From positions 2,826 through 18,844 of the forward strand of contig JABGRG010000083.1 in NCBI GenBank assembly GCA_018648445.1: 16,019 bases of DNA. Direction: 5' to 3'. A program made the translations under genes and the position numbers. Source of the DNA: Rhodospirillales bacterium (GTDB lineage: Bacteria; Pseudomonadota; Alphaproteobacteria; Rhodospirillales_A; JACZKS01). Position 1 is the stretch's first letter. Each line of letters begins with the position of its first letter. Of the stretch, positions 1 through 6,281 are shown one piece after another. The notes beneath the pieces are model-generated. The model did not search any database. It had not been told where the DNA came from and saw nothing but the letters and a program-made list of their open reading frames with translations.

Positions 1-513
1 GAATTTGCCGTCGGCTTCCAGAATGCGCTGGATCACGAACATCACGTCGGGCCGTCCGGCGTCGTACTCGTCGAAAACCAGCGTCGTCGGGTGCTGCAAA
101 GCCCAGGGCAGCAATCCTTCACGGAATTCCGTTACCTGTTTGCCGTCGCGCAGTACGATGGCGTCCTTGCCGATCAGATCGATACGGCTGACGTGGCTGT
201 CCAGATTGACGCGGATGCAGGGCCAGTTGAGCCTCGCGGCGACCTGCTCGATATGGGTCGATTTACCGGTGCCGTGATAGCCCTGGATCATGACCCGCCG
301 GTTGTGGGCGAACCCGGCCAGGATGGCCAGCGTGGTGTCGTGATCGAACTGGTAGGCCTCGTCGATGTCCGGGACGTGTTCGTCACCCAGACTGAACGCC
401 GGAACGTCCATGTCGCTGTCGATGCCGAAGCATTGACGTACGGAAACCATGATGTCCGGCATATCAAGCGGAAAACTGTTTGCGTTCGGTTCGGTCTGTG
501 TCGGCGCGTTCAT
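1..513 (-). CDS. cobS: CobS, cobaltochelatase AAA+ ATPase subunit (partial, N-terminal 171 residues)
   Basis: CobS is the ATPase subunit of the aerobic CobNST cobaltochelatase, which inserts cobalt into hydrogenobyrinic acid a,c-diamide during cobalamin synthesis. Read on the minus strand it starts MNAPTQTEPNANSF and runs without a stop to the left edge, so the C-terminal part is missing. Visible are the N-terminal CobS segment (MPDIMVSVRQCFGID), a Walker A loop GYHGTGKST and a Walker B-like LVFDEYDAGRPDVM followed by IQRILEADGKF, typical of MoxR/CobS-type AAA+ proteins. The first in-frame stop upstream of the ATG is at 538-540 and no other start codon lies between, which fixes the start; the ribosome binding site is weak. 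CobS works with CobT, usually the next gene, which would lie outside the window. The J-domain gene lies just upstream on the same strand. MoxR-type ATPases look similar, but the N-terminal segment favours CobS. Confidence 0.93.
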   Translation of the reverse strand, partial: MNAPTQTEPNANSFPLDMPDIMVSVRQCFGIDSDMDVPAFSLGDEHVPDIDEAYQFDHDTTLAILAGFAHNRRVMIQGYHGTGKSTHIEQVAARLNWPCIRVNLDSHVSRIDLIGKDAIVLRDGKQVTEFREGLLPWALQHPTTLVFDEYDAGRPDVMFVIQRILEADGKF

Positions 514-581
514 ATCGGCAATATCCGTGTTTGATCTTCAGCTATTTGACAAATTCGGGACCTAAGATGATTCCTGCGGGT

Positions 582-1178
582 TTAGTGCGAAAGGCTTTGC
601 ATGATCGTGTGATAAGCCAGATTGATCTCTTTAAACCTTTCTTCCGCCGCCTTGTCGCCGCCATTGGCGTCCGGATGGTGGCGTTTGACAAGTATTTTGT
701 ATCGGGCCTTGACGTCTTCAACCGTCACCGGCGCCTTCATATCGAGAACGACCATTGCGTTTTCCTCGGGGGATCCGGCGGGCCATTGGCGGGTGCCGCC
801 GGATTGAACGTCCGCACTCTCTTCGTCCTCGAACAGGCCGAAGGTGTCGGCGTCGCCGAATTGTCCACGCGCGAAGCGGAACGCCGCCGAGCGTGCGCCG
901 AAGGGCCATGTTGGCCGTCGGCCGATGGTGTCCTTGCGAATTTCCTTTTCGATCTCGGTTTCGCTCATGCCTTCGTAAAAATTCCAGGACTTATTGAACT
1001 CGCGGATATGATCGAGGCAGAAGAAACTGAATTCGTCCAGATGGGTTCGGGATTTGGGCGCGCGATATTCCCCTTCGTGCTCGCAGCCCGGCCAGTCGCA
1101 GGCGCGCGTGTGCGTCGCCTCGGCGCTGGTGTAGCGCGGCGAATAACCACCGAAAGCTTTTTTGTTTGCCCTGGCCAT
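582..1178 (-). CDS. J-domain protein with C-terminal J domain and possible N-terminal zinc-binding region
   Basis: A 198-residue protein. The J domain is at the C terminus (about 147-198): TVEDVKARYKILVKRHHPD holds the HPD tripeptide (168-170) that stimulates DnaK ATPase, followed by the helix ending EINLAYHTIMQSL. The N-terminal part has C27, C32, C54 and H57 (CDWPGC and FCLDH), a spacing that could bind zinc; this is inference. It then has KSWNFYEGMSETEIEKEIRKD and a conserved-looking GRRPTWPFG, then an acidic linker. It lacks the G/F region, CxxCxGxG zinc repeats and substrate domains of true DnaJ, so it is a specialised co-chaperone. A GTG at 1197-1199 overlaps the stop of the upstream transporter gene (GTGA) and is an alternative start; the ATG beginning MARANKKAFGGYSPRY was preferred. 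As I recall, relatives in alphaproteobacteria sit between bolA and cobS, as here. Substrate unknown. Confidence 0.88.
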   Translation of the reverse strand: MARANKKAFGGYSPRYTSAEATHTRACDWPGCEHEGEYRAPKSRTHLDEFSFFCLDHIREFNKSWNFYEGMSETEIEKEIRKDTIGRRPTWPFGARSAAFRFARGQFGDADTFGLFEDEESADVQSGGTRQWPAGSPEENAMVVLDMKAPVTVEDVKARYKILVKRHHPDANGGDKAAEERFKEINLAYHTIMQSLSH

Positions 1179-1195
1179 AGTTCTAATATGCGCGT

Positions 1196-2107
1196 TCACT
1201 GTTTCTCTGGCAAGACGGGTTTCCCGAGGTCCGATACGGTGACCACGAGAACGCCGATCGCGATCAGAACCAGTCCGGCGATCTTGGTGCCGGGCAACGC
1301 CTCGCCCATCAGCAGCACGGAAAAGAAAGTCCCGACAGCCGGCACCCCCAGCGAGCCCATGGCGGTGCTCATGGCCGGAAGGTTGCGCATGACCGTCAGA
1401 TAGGCCCACAGGCAGAAAGCCGAAGCAATCGGACCGTTGTAGACAAGGACAGCCACGAAAGCCGGTGAAAATTCCACCTGCGGCGGGCCTTCCATCATGA
1501 AAGTGGCGGGAAGCAGCAGGCAAGCCCCCAGTAACATCTGCCATGGCAAAAGCTCAAGGGCCGAAATGGGCCACGGGTGGGCGCGGACATGAACGATCAC
1601 AATGGCCAGAACAATGGCGGCCAAAATCAAAAGCCCGTTGCCGATTAGAACGTTGGTGTCGGAATAATCGAAAACAGTCGGATCGAACAAAAAGGCGATC
1701 CCGGCAATGCCCAGACCCAGGCCCGCCAGTTTTTTGCCGCTCAGGCGTTCGCGCAGGAAAACCAGCGCCAGCGGCCCAATCCACAGCGGCGTGGTGTAGG
1801 CCAGCACTGCAGAGCGCCCTGCGTCCACATACCGGATGCCCGCGTGCATCAGGGCCAGTAAAACGGCGATTTGCAGAACGCCGACGGTTATCACGACGGG
1901 CAGATCGCGGCGCGCGGGAAGGTGCAAACGCCCCTGCCATGCAAGAACCGCAAAAATACATGCGCCGCCCATGAATACACGGGCCATGGCGAACCACATG
2001 GGGGAAATATAGGCCAGCCCCACCTTCATGATCGGCCAGTTGACCCCCCACAATAGAACCACTGCGCCAAGCAGCAGATAGGCGGTCAATTCCCGTTTGT
2101 TTGACAT
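1196..2107 (-). CDS. EamA/DMT-family inner-membrane transporter
   Basis: A 303-residue polytopic membrane protein of the drug/metabolite transporter superfamily with two EamA repeats and about ten predicted membrane helices. The first repeat opens LLLGAVVLLWGVNWPIMKVGL with the family's W-G-x-N-W/F element, and its last helix is followed by FLRERLSGKKLAGLGLGIAGI; the second repeat ends in LLMGEALPGTKIAGLVLIAIG. The E-x-L/P-x-G-x-x-x-x-G signature at the end of each repeat is characteristic. The family exports amino acids, nucleobases or other small metabolites; substrate cannot be read from sequence. The start (MSNKRELTAY) places the N terminus directly before the first helix; a longer frame runs through the promoter region and was not used. 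It is divergent from bolA, and its stop touches a possible GTG start of the J-domain gene, so the two are probably cotranscribed. Confidence 0.9.
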   Translation of the reverse strand: MSNKRELTAYLLLGAVVLLWGVNWPIMKVGLAYISPMWFAMARVFMGGACIFAVLAWQGRLHLPARRDLPVVITVGVLQIAVLLALMHAGIRYVDAGRSAVLAYTTPLWIGPLALVFLRERLSGKKLAGLGLGIAGIAFLFDPTVFDYSDTNVLIGNGLLILAAIVLAIVIVHVRAHPWPISALELLPWQMLLGACLLLPATFMMEGPPQVEFSPAFVAVLVYNGPIASAFCLWAYLTVMRNLPAMSTAMGSLGVPAVGTFFSVLLMGEALPGTKIAGLVLIAIGVLVVTVSDLGKPVLPEKQ

Positions 2108-2212
2108 GCGTGGGGTGCTTCCGTTTAATATTCCAACCAAATGCGCCTTGACGCGGCGGCGGACGTTACCAATTTTTTCGGTGCGTCGCGAGAACGGAAA
2201 GGACACCAGGTC

Positions 2213-2491
2213 ATGCGTGTGGCGTCTGCCATTGAAAAGAAACTTGCCGATGAATTCAAGCCACTGCGTTTGGAGATCATCGACGAATCCGCCCGTCATG
2301 CGGGTCATGCGGGCGCGCGTCCCGAGGGCGAAAGCCATTTCAGCGTCGAAATCGTGTCCGAGGCATTTGCCGGAAAATCGCGTGTGGAGCGTCAGCAAAT
2401 GGCCTACGCGGCCTTGGCACAGGAATTGACCGACGACGTCCACGCGCTGTCACTAAAAACCTTGACGCCGGAAGAAGACGCGGGTACGTGA
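2213..2491 (+). CDS. bolA: BolA family protein
   Basis: A 92-residue BolA protein with the family pattern: E-S-A-R-H-A-G-H in the first loop, ESHFSVEIVSEAFAGKSRVERQ in the central KH-like part and HALSLKTLTPEE at the C terminus. H77 of the HAL motif is the invariant histidine that helps ligate a [2Fe-2S] cluster shared with a monothiol glutaredoxin in BolA-Grx complexes. BolA proteins act in iron-sulfur and redox regulation, and in some bacteria bind DNA. The start MRVASAIEKKL was chosen because AAGGACACCAGG lies just upstream and family members begin at this helix. An ATG at 2141 would add 24 residues without family similarity. Divergent from the transporter gene and followed by speD on the same strand after a 117-bp gap. 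Confidence 0.92.
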   Translation: MRVASAIEKKLADEFKPLRLEIIDESARHAGHAGARPEGESHFSVEIVSEAFAGKSRVERQQMAYAALAQELTDDVHALSLKTLTPEEDAGT

Positions 2492-2608
2492 CGCCCCGCG
2501 GCACGCTTGGGCTGACGCGCATTTCTGCGCTGGCCTTGGCGTGTTGTGTGTTTTATGATTAATAATTAGCCAAATGGACGGAAAGTCTGCTGGTTCGGGG
2601 GATGAATA
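2492..2608 (+). promoter_or_regulatory. bolA-speD intergenic region: small hairpin and possible speD promoter
   Basis: A short perfect hairpin GCGCA-TTTC-TGCGC (2517-2530) follows bolA but has no T tract, so it is at best a weak terminator. Beyond it the sequence turns AT-rich: TTGGCG at 2536 with TATGAT (2554) and AATAAT (2561) downstream. No pair has ideal spacing (TTGGCG to AATAAT is 19 bp), so the promoter call is tentative. A purine-rich GGGGGAT lies at about 2597-2603, well spaced for the speD start. I found no recognised riboswitch. Confidence 0.3.
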
Positions 2609-3022
2609 ATGAGCAAGAACGTCCTTGCCGAATTGGAAACGGTCGAGAAGCGCGATTACTTCGTCAAGCGCGACGGTTTGGAATTCGCTGGCACCCACCT
2701 GTTGATCGAGATGTGGGGTGCGACGCGCCTTGACGATCCCGACGCCATTGAGGCGACGCTTCGCGAAGCGGCGCTGGCGGCAGGGGCGACCGTTCTCCAC
2801 GCGCACACACACCGGTTCTCGCCGTTCGGCGGTGTTTCCGGCGTTGTTGTGCTGGCCGAATCCCATATCAGCATCCATACGTGGCCTGAACGCGATTACG
2901 CGGCCATCGATATTTTCATGTGTGGCGATTGTCATCCGTATGAGTCCATTCCCGTTCTGCGCCAAGCTTTTGAGCCTTCAAACGTGCAGATTGCCGAACA
3001 CAAACGCGGCCTGATGCCTTGA
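2609..3022 (+). CDS. speD: SpeD, S-adenosylmethionine decarboxylase proenzyme (class 1B, pyruvoyl)
   Basis: A 137-residue AdoMet decarboxylase proenzyme, which makes decarboxylated AdoMet, the aminopropyl donor for SpeE. The cleavage motif LAESHISIHTWPE is intact: self-processing is expected between E84 and S85, S85 becoming the pyruvoyl group. H90 (+5) and C105 (+20, in FMCGDC) keep the spacing of His68 and Cys83 relative to Ser63 in the Thermotoga maritima enzyme. H30 in GTHLLIEMWG matches that enzyme's N-terminal conserved histidine, so this protein has about 22 extra N-terminal residues. The family is the short bacterial/archaeal type, not the larger E. coli-type SpeD. The stop codon overlaps the speE start in TTGA, indicating translational coupling. 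Confidence 0.96.
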   Translation: MSKNVLAELETVEKRDYFVKRDGLEFAGTHLLIEMWGATRLDDPDAIEATLREAALAAGATVLHAHTHRFSPFGGVSGVVVLAESHISIHTWPERDYAAIDIFMCGDCHPYESIPVLRQAFEPSNVQIAEHKRGLMP

Positions 3023-3876
3023 AGTATTTCGATGAGGTGCTGCACGACGGCCCGGTAAATCACGGCTACGCGCAACGCTTTGACGTATCGCGCATCATTT
3101 ACCGCAACAAAACCGACTTCCAGGATTTGGTTATTTTTGAAACGCCGCATTTCGGGCGGGTTCTGGCGCTGGACGGCATTATCCAGACGACCGAGCGCGA
3201 CGAATTCGCCTATCACGAGATGCTGGCCCACGTGCCCCTGTTTGCCCATGGCGCGCCTGCGCGGGTTCTGATCATCGGCGGCGGCGACGGCGGCGTCCTG
3301 CGCGAAGTGCTGCGTCATGATATCGAAAAGGCGACCATGGTCGAGATCGACCGCACGGTGGTCGATCTTTGCCGCGAACACATGCCGAGTTTAAGCAACG
3401 GTGCGTTCGATGATCCGCGCGCCGATCTGTTGATCGCCGACGGCCTGAAATTCGTCGCCGAGACGGACGAAACCTTTGACGTCATAATTATTGATTCCAC
3501 CGATCCCGTGGGCCCCGGCGAAGTGCTTTTTAGCGAAGCCTTCTACGCCGATTGCAAAAAACGGCTGACGACCGGCGGCATATTGGTGACGCAGAACGGC
3601 GTTCCCGGCTTTCAGGGCGACGAGGTGACCAACAGCTACCGGCGGCTTTCCACCCAGTTCGCCGATGTTTCGTTTTATTTGACGGTGGTACCGACCTACG
3701 TGGGCGGTTTTATGGCGCTGGGCTGGGCCACCGATGACGCGGTTCTGCGCACCCAAACGCAAGCCGACATCGCGCCGCGCTTTGCCGCCGCCGCGCTCGA
3801 AACCCGCTACTACACGCCGGCCGTTCACGCCGCCGCTTTCGCGCTGCCGCCTTTCATCGCCGAATTGCTGGTCTAA
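3019..3876 (+). CDS. speE: SpeE, spermidine synthase (polyamine aminopropyltransferase)
   Basis: A 285-residue spermidine synthase that transfers the aminopropyl group from decarboxylated AdoMet to putrescine. Landmarks: N-terminal beta domain (DEVLHDGPVNHGYAQRF), FGRVLALDGIIQTTERDEFAYHEM (45-68), the nucleotide loop LIIGGGDGGVLREV (84-97), acidic MVEID (107-111) binding the ribose, the catalytic DSTDPVGPGE (159-168), and the C-terminal RYYTPAVHAAAFALP shared with E. coli SpeE. Start is TTG, lying in the TTGA overlap with the speD stop. It is preferred because the family's N-terminal beta strand begins here and the next in-frame ATG is about 67 codons in; an in-frame GTG at 3037 is a poorer alternative. 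Its stop overlaps the ATG of the next gene (TAATG), so three genes form one unit. Confidence 0.96.
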   Translation: MKYFDEVLHDGPVNHGYAQRFDVSRIIYRNKTDFQDLVIFETPHFGRVLALDGIIQTTERDEFAYHEMLAHVPLFAHGAPARVLIIGGGDGGVLREVLRHDIEKATMVEIDRTVVDLCREHMPSLSNGAFDDPRADLLIADGLKFVAETDETFDVIIIDSTDPVGPGEVLFSEAFYADCKKRLTTGGILVTQNGVPGFQGDEVTNSYRRLSTQFADVSFYLTVVPTYVGGFMALGWATDDAVLRTQTQADIAPRFAAAALETRYYTPAVHAAAFALPPFIAELLV

Positions 3877-4130
3877 TGCGTGGCCGCTGGGACATGCGCT
3901 TTTCGTCGTATGGACGCTTGCGCAAGGATTACAAATGCAAATCCTGCGGACACCTGAACCCGCTTGATCCCGTCAAAGACGCTTTCGCAGGCACCACCAC
4001 GCCCACCTGCGCCCAGTGCAACGAACCCTTCGACCAAAACCCGCTGGACGTCCCGATGTCGCGCGTCTTCATCGGCATCGCGCTGTTCGCCGTCGTTGTC
4101 GTGTTTTTTTTGGTGAGGAAGGGCGGGTAG
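3876..4130 (+). CDS. small zinc-ribbon protein with C-terminal transmembrane helix, unknown function
   Basis: An 84-residue protein I do not recognise by name. It has two CxxC knuckles, C21-K-S-C24 and C45-A-Q-C48, a typical zinc-ribbon spacing, then a linker and a single hydrophobic segment (about 63-80, VFIGIALFAVVVVFFLV) ending in R-K. The likely topology is a cytoplasmic zinc ribbon anchored by a C-terminal tail. The ATG shares one base with the speE stop (TAATG), so translation is probably coupled to polyamine synthesis genes. An ATG six codons in (MRFSSYGRL) is an alternative start. A frame with this composition, coupled start and conserved-type motif is unlikely to be chance, but the role is unknown. 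Confidence 0.72.
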   Translation: MRGRWDMRFSSYGRLRKDYKCKSCGHLNPLDPVKDAFAGTTTPTCAQCNEPFDQNPLDVPMSRVFIGIALFAVVVVFFLVRKGG

Positions 4131-4152
4131 GGGCGTAACCCTTGGGCTACCC
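4125..4152. repeat. inverted repeat spanning the convergent gene junction
   Basis: GGGTAG (4125-4130) and CTACCC (4147-4152) form a 6-bp inverted repeat whose arms contain the stop codons of the two convergent genes; an inner GGG/CCC can stack inside it. Only 16 bp separate the stops. A TTTT follows about 8 bases downstream on the plus strand, and no T tract follows on the minus strand, so a terminator role is possible but weak. Confidence 0.3.
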
Positions 4153-4983
4153 CCCGAAACTTTTCACCAGGCTGCCAACGATCAGGTACCAGCCGTCGAC
4201 CAGCACGAAGAATATGATTTTGAAGGGGAGTGCGATGATGATGGGCGGCAGCATCATCATACCCATGGACATCAGCACCGAAGCCACCACCATGTCGATG
4301 ACGAGGAAGGGCACGAAAACCAGAAAGCCGATTTCGAAGGCGCGTTTAAGCTCGCTGATGATGAACGCCGGGATCAGGATGCGCAGCGGCATCTCGTTGC
4401 GCACCGCCTCGTCGGTTTCGCCCGAAATATCGACAAACAGCAAGATGTCTTGTTCGCGCACATGGCTCAACATGAAATCCTTGATGGGCTTCATGGTGCG
4501 CTCGAAGGCCTCGAACTCGTCGATCTGTTCTTCCATCAACGGTTTGATGCCTTCGTCATAGGATTGCTGCATGACCGGCATCATGACGAACATGGTTAGA
4601 AACAACGCCAGGCTGACGATTACCTGATTGGGTGGCGTCTGCTGGGTGCCCATGGCGGTGCGCAGAAAACTGAGAACCACGACGATGCGCGTGAACGACG
4701 TGACCATGACCAGCAGCGAGGGTGCCAGACTGAGCACCGTGAGCAACACCAGCATTTGAATGATGCGGCCCGTGGCCGTGCCGCCGCCGGGACCGAGATC
4801 CATGGAGAAACTCTGAGCCGACGCGAAATGCGCGCTCATTAGAATCGCCGCCATGGTGGTTATGACAATGAGCGAAATCTGCGTAGCGATGCGGGCGGCG
4901 TGTGGATTTCGAATGCTACGTTTGGCACGCGCGACGCGCGGCGTGCTTGGGGGGCGGATGACGTGTGGCGCGGGCGCGGTCAT
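4147..4983 (-). CDS. fliP: FliP, flagellar type III export gate protein
   Basis: A 278-residue FliP, which assembles with FliQ and FliR into the helical core of the flagellar export gate inside the MS ring. The hallmark segment SFTRIVVVLSFLRTAMGTQQ (96-115) with PPNQVIVSLALFLTMFVMMP, and the C-terminal FEIGFLVFVPFLVIDMVVAS plus LPFKIIFFVLVDGW, are intact. FliP is made with a cleavable signal peptide; here a hydrophobic stretch (about 33-52) ends in ASAQ, after an unusually long, arginine-rich n-region. The ATG overlaps the fliO stop (ATGA), supporting this start despite that long n-region. It is last in the leftward operon and converges on the zinc-ribbon gene. Confidence 0.97.
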   Translation of the reverse strand: MTAPAPHVIRPPSTPRVARAKRSIRNPHAARIATQISLIVITTMAAILMSAHFASAQSFSMDLGPGGGTATGRIIQMLVLLTVLSLAPSLLVMVTSFTRIVVVLSFLRTAMGTQQTPPNQVIVSLALFLTMFVMMPVMQQSYDEGIKPLMEEQIDEFEAFERTMKPIKDFMLSHVREQDILLFVDISGETDEAVRNEMPLRILIPAFIISELKRAFEIGFLVFVPFLVIDMVVASVLMSMGMMMLPPIIIALPFKIIFFVLVDGWYLIVGSLVKSFGG

Positions 4984-5321
4984 GAACGGGTCTCCGTACC
5001 GGTATCGTCGGTTGCGGCGTTTGACAGCGCCGATTGGAAGTTTTCAGGCGGTGCGGGGATGGCGCCTTCCAGCAACAAATCCGATGTTGCTCCCATCAGC
5101 ACCAGATATTCGACCGAATCGCGCCGGAACAGGGCGAGACGCCGCTTGGCGTCCACCGGGATAACCTCGACCAAAGAGAGCCGCCGTTCCGCCTTTCCGC
5201 GCGACGGCGTGCGGTAACCCAAACCGTAACGGCGGGCCAGCGCGGCCAGCACCGCGATCAACGCGAGCACGAAGATCAACGCAAACAGAAACTGAAAATA
5301 ATCGCCGTAACCTAGATCCAT
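4980..5321 (-). CDS. fliO: FliO-like flagellar export gate assembly factor
   Basis: A 113-residue protein with one N-terminal membrane helix (about 9-29, QFLFALIFVLALIAVLAALA) and a cytoplasmic part with the FliO fold signature: LSLVEVIPVDAKRRLALFRRDSVEYLVLMG followed by SDLLLEG. FliO is a scaffold that helps FliP oligomerise. It directly precedes fliP with an ATGA overlap, the usual genomic neighbour. AAAGGAAATCCGGA just before the ATG gives a good ribosome binding site. FliO is poorly conserved in sequence, so the call rests on topology, this motif and position. Confidence 0.87.
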   Translation of the reverse strand: MDLGYGDYFQFLFALIFVLALIAVLAALARRYGLGYRTPSRGKAERRLSLVEVIPVDAKRRLALFRRDSVEYLVLMGATSDLLLEGAIPAPPENFQSALSNAATDDTGTETRS

Positions 5322-5345
5322 TCCGGATTTCCTTTGCCGGGGCCG

Positions 5346-5702
5346 CTATTTCTTTGGTTTCGATTGGCCGTAGGCGCTCAACGCCTTTTGGCGCGCCGCA
5401 CTTTCGGTTTCGTCGTCTTCGATGATTTGAAACTGTGTCTTGAGGTCCTGGGCCAGGGCATCAAGGGCGCCGACAAGTTCTTCCAACGCACGGGCTACTG
5501 CCTCGCGTTGTTCAGGCGGCGCACCGATACCCAGGGCGCACATGGCTTCCACCTTTCCGCTCAAGGCCGAAAGGTCGATCATCTTGCCTTCATCCAGCAT
5601 GCGCCGGGCGGTAGCGATGACCGACGCCACCTTGTCCATTTCCGAAACGACATCGGGCTTACCGTCGGTATGCTCTTCGCCCGATTTCGATTTGTCCGTC
5701 AT
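5346..5702 (-). CDS. unrecognised 118-residue protein in flagellar export operon
   Basis: I do not recognise this protein. It is 118 residues, soluble and mostly helical in character, with no signal peptide or membrane segment. The N terminus is charged (MTDKSKSGEEH), the middle is a helical core (MDKVASVIATARRMLDEGK, then LSALSGKVEAMCALG), then PPEQREAVARALEELVGALDALAQDLKTQ with heptad-like leucine/alanine spacing that may form a coiled coil, and an acidic-then-basic tail ending GQSKPKK. Its ATG overlaps the fhlB stop (ATGA), and fliO follows after 24 bp, so it is translated within a flagellar export operon. Small size and helix content would suit a flagellar chaperone or export regulator, but that is inference from context. 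Confidence 0.75.
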   Translation of the reverse strand: MTDKSKSGEEHTDGKPDVVSEMDKVASVIATARRMLDEGKMIDLSALSGKVEAMCALGIGAPPEQREAVARALEELVGALDALAQDLKTQFQIIEDDETESAARQKALSAYGQSKPKK

Positions 5703-6037
5703 GATGCATCATCCTCTGACGTGGAGCCGAAGTCCGGCGGCGGGCTCGTCGAGTTGTTGGCGCGATAGACGTAGGCCAGAATTTCGGCGACGGCGGCCAG
5801 CGCCTCGACGGGGATTTCGCTTTCGATATCCACTGAGCTCAGAACCTCGACCAGATCGGCGTCTTCGCGAACTTTGATATCGTTGGCGAAGGCGATCTGA
5901 AGGATCTGTTCGGCGACGGCTCCGTGACCGGCGGCCAGAACTTTCGGGCGCTGGTCGGCCTCGGGCGCATGGCCCAATGCCACAGCCTTTTGAACCGTCT
6001 CGCCGCTGGTGTTTTTTTCGCTACCCGAATCGGCCAA
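5699..6037 (-). CDS. FhlB, FlhB C-terminal domain-like cytoplasmic protein
   Basis: A 112-residue homologue of the FlhB cytoplasmic C-terminal domain, without the membrane part. AVALGH, RPKVLAAGHGAVAEQILQIAFANDIKVREDADLVE and IPVEALAAVAEILAYVYR align with [41 protein letters not shown] and IPPEHFKAVAEVIGYVMRL of the full FlhB encoded in this window. The autocleavage motif NPTH is absent: the similarity begins immediately after it. Such proteins resemble the FlhB-CC fragment and are thought to interact with the export apparatus. Start is TTG (LADSGSEKNT, initiator read as Met), preceded by GCGGAAAA; no closer ATG exists before the conserved part. First gene of the leftward operon, facing the CtrA box. 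Confidence 0.85.
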   Translation of the reverse strand: MADSGSEKNTSGETVQKAVALGHAPEADQRPKVLAAGHGAVAEQILQIAFANDIKVREDADLVEVLSSVDIESEIPVEALAAVAEILAYVYRANNSTSPPPDFGSTSEDDAS

Positions 6038-6094
6038 GTGATTTTCCGCTTATTTGCCGTCGTTAAACCCGAAACCGAGTCTGCGCGAACATAC

Positions 6095-6109
6095 TTAAAA
6101 TTTATTTAA
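6095..6109. promoter_or_regulatory. CtrA-binding box TTAA-N7-TTAA
   Basis: TTAAAATTTATTTAA is an exact match to the alphaproteobacterial CtrA consensus TTAA-N7-TTAA, and is flanked by C and G to give a CTTAA/TTAAG inverted repeat. It lies 57 bp before the fhlB start and about 190 bp before flgB, so it is best placed to overlap the leftward promoter but could serve both. CtrA activation of early flagellar operons is established in Caulobacter; binding here is inferred. Confidence 0.7.
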
Positions 6110-6263
6110 GTGATCCGAGGTAATAAAAGTTAATTAAATCAACTAGTTAAAGGTCACCGGTTAAGCATTGAATCTATTTCAGGGAGGGCGTGGACGGGCG
6201 CCTCGAAGGGGTGCGGTAACCGTTTCTTAAGGGGGTGTCTCCATACTCGGTAGCCGGGACAAG

Positions 6264-6281
6264 GCCGGTATGGGCACCGGC
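6264..6281 (+). repeat. hairpin in the flgB 5' region
   Basis: GCCGGT-ATGGGC-ACCGGC is a perfect 6-bp stem with a 6-nt loop, ending 20 bp before the flgB ATG and just upstream of its GGA ribosome binding site. No T tract follows, so it is not a terminator. It may affect translation or mRNA stability, or be chance. Confidence 0.35.

Noticed and set aside
480..1403. A 307-codon plus-strand frame opposite the J-domain and transporter genes
   Set aside because: The minus strand carries clear J-domain and EamA motifs; the plus frame has no domain.
2141..2212. 24-codon N-terminal extension of BolA from ATG 2141
   Set aside because: Family similarity and a good ribosome binding site support the start at 2213; the extension covers the probable promoter region.
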